The notes beneath the pieces are model-generated. The model was given only the letters and a program-made list of their open reading frames with translations. It searched no databases and was not told the DNA's origin. The translations under genes were made by a program, and so were the position numbers. DNA of 5,545 nucleotides from Thermoplasmatales archaeon (lineage in GTDB: Archaea > Thermoplasmatota > JASEFT01 > JAUWIS01), in the NCBI GenBank assembly GCA_030019485.1, contig JASEEW010000120.1, forward strand, positions 1-5,545, read 5' to 3'. Positions 5,012 to 5,545 of the stretch are shown in pieces; positions within the stretch are counted from its first letter, which is position 1; the number at the start of each line of letters is the position of its first letter.

Positions 5012-5545
5012 TTGGATTTCCAATATTTTTTTAACTCGGATTTTTATGCTTGGGTTTTTCTTCCCCTTGCCATTTTTCTTGCGAGGGTGTGTGATGTTAG
5101 CCTTGGAACAGTTCGCATAATATTAATATCGAGGGGAGTGAAGCTCGCTACGCTTATAGGTTTTTTTGAGATTTTGGTTTGGCTCCTAGCTATTGGACAC
5201 ATTATGCAAAATCTAACAAATTTCGGATACTATATTGCATATGCTGGCGGCTTTGCAGCAGGCACCTATGCTGGAATACTGATCGAGAATAAGCTGTCGC
5301 TAGGCGTGGTTATCCTTAGGATTATTACTAGGCGGGATGCTACTGAATTGATAAAGCATCTAAAAGAACAAAATTACGGTGTTACCACGATAGATGCACA
5401 GGGTGTGTCTGGCCCAGTAAAGATAATCCTCATTGTGATTAATCGTCATGACGTTGACAATGTTGTGGGCATAATCAAAACGTTCAACCCGCACGCATTT
5501 TATTCGGTTGAGGATGTCAGGTTTGCGAGAGAGGGAATATTTCCG
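5012..5545 (+). CDS. UPF0316 family membrane protein (DUF5698 + DUF2179), 3' end missing
   Basis: The frame is open for 178 codons from TTG 5012 to the window edge with no stop; the family is usually about 170-190 residues, so little is missing. The N-terminal half is hydrophobic with about three membrane segments (roughly 12-24, 45-64 and 71-91). Its signature LARVCDVSLGTVRIILISRG (23-42) and the GFFEILVWLLA block (50-60) are typical of the DUF5698 part of UPF0316. Residues 94-104 (KLSLGVVILRI) lead into a soluble DUF2179-like alpha/beta domain with LIKHLKEQNYGVTTIDAQG (113-131), GPVKIILIVINR (134-145) and NPHAFYSVEDVR (159-170). The biochemical role is unknown; the same domain caps YitT-type membrane proteins, so a ligand-sensing role is possible but unproven. 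It follows nusA by 18 bases, yet I know of no link to transcription. TCG and CTA codons seem more frequent than in its neighbours, by eye. Confidence 0.88.
   Translation, partial: MDFQYFFNSDFYAWVFLPLAIFLARVCDVSLGTVRIILISRGVKLATLIGFFEILVWLLAIGHIMQNLTNFGYYIAYAGGFAAGTYAGILIENKLSLGVVILRIITRRDATELIKHLKEQNYGVTTIDAQGVSGPVKIILIVINRHDVDNVVGIIKTFNPHAFYSVEDVRFAREGIFP
5026..5059 (+). terminator. Possible oligo-T termination tracts early in the UPF0316 gene
   Basis: Three T-runs follow the nusA stop closely: T7 at 5026-5032, T5 at 5041-5045 and T5 at 5055-5059; another T7 is at 5161-5167. Archaeal polymerase can terminate at oligo-T tracts on the non-template strand without a strong hairpin, so part of the transcription may end here. 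However, the runs also encode Phe-rich membrane-protein sequence, so they may be only a result of hydrophobic coding in AT-rich DNA. Confidence 0.25.

Overview
The window is a segment of an archaeal RNA polymerase operon, all on the + strand. The largest-subunit gene is split into A' (rpoA1) and A'' (rpoA2), and rpl30e and a short two-KH NusA follow. This is an archaeal arrangement; bacteria carry one fused rpoC and a much longer NusA. Shine-Dalgarno-like GGTG/GGAGG sites sit before the starts, the DNA is AT-rich, and protein wording such as ELGAACGKPF in L30e is methanogen/haloarchaeon-like. I infer a euryarchaeal-type, probably methanogen-related lineage. The species cannot be named from the sequence.

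Layout: the 3' end of rpoB (1-317), then a 133-base spacer full of degenerate TTAGGGG/TAGTAG repeats that fold back on themselves (318-450). Next come rpoA1 (451-3138), rpoA2 (3139-4293), rpl30e (4299-4577) and nusA (4583-4993). Last is the start of a membrane gene of the UPF0316 type (DUF5698 plus DUF2179), which uses a TTG start and runs off the window (5012-5545). Apart from the rpoB-rpoA1 spacer, genes abut or lie within 5-18 bases of each other, so they are probably co-transcribed and translationally coupled.

Function: RpoB, A' and A'' together form the catalytic core of RNA polymerase. B gives the wall and clamp-side zinc site, A' the Mg-binding NADFDGD loop and bridge helix, and A'' the trigger-loop region. 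NusA is a presumed RNA-binding transcription factor and L30e a 50S ribosomal protein. The UPF0316 gene has no evident link to transcription and stands where many archaea have rps12, rps7 and the elongation factor genes.

I found no convincing undescribed multi-gene system. The points most worth a second look are the repeat-derived fold-back directly upstream of the rpoA1 ribosome binding site, the break in conserved gene order after nusA, and a degenerate GxxG loop in the first KH domain of NusA. No tRNA, rRNA, CRISPR array, transposase or intein was seen, and no minus-strand gene is supported.
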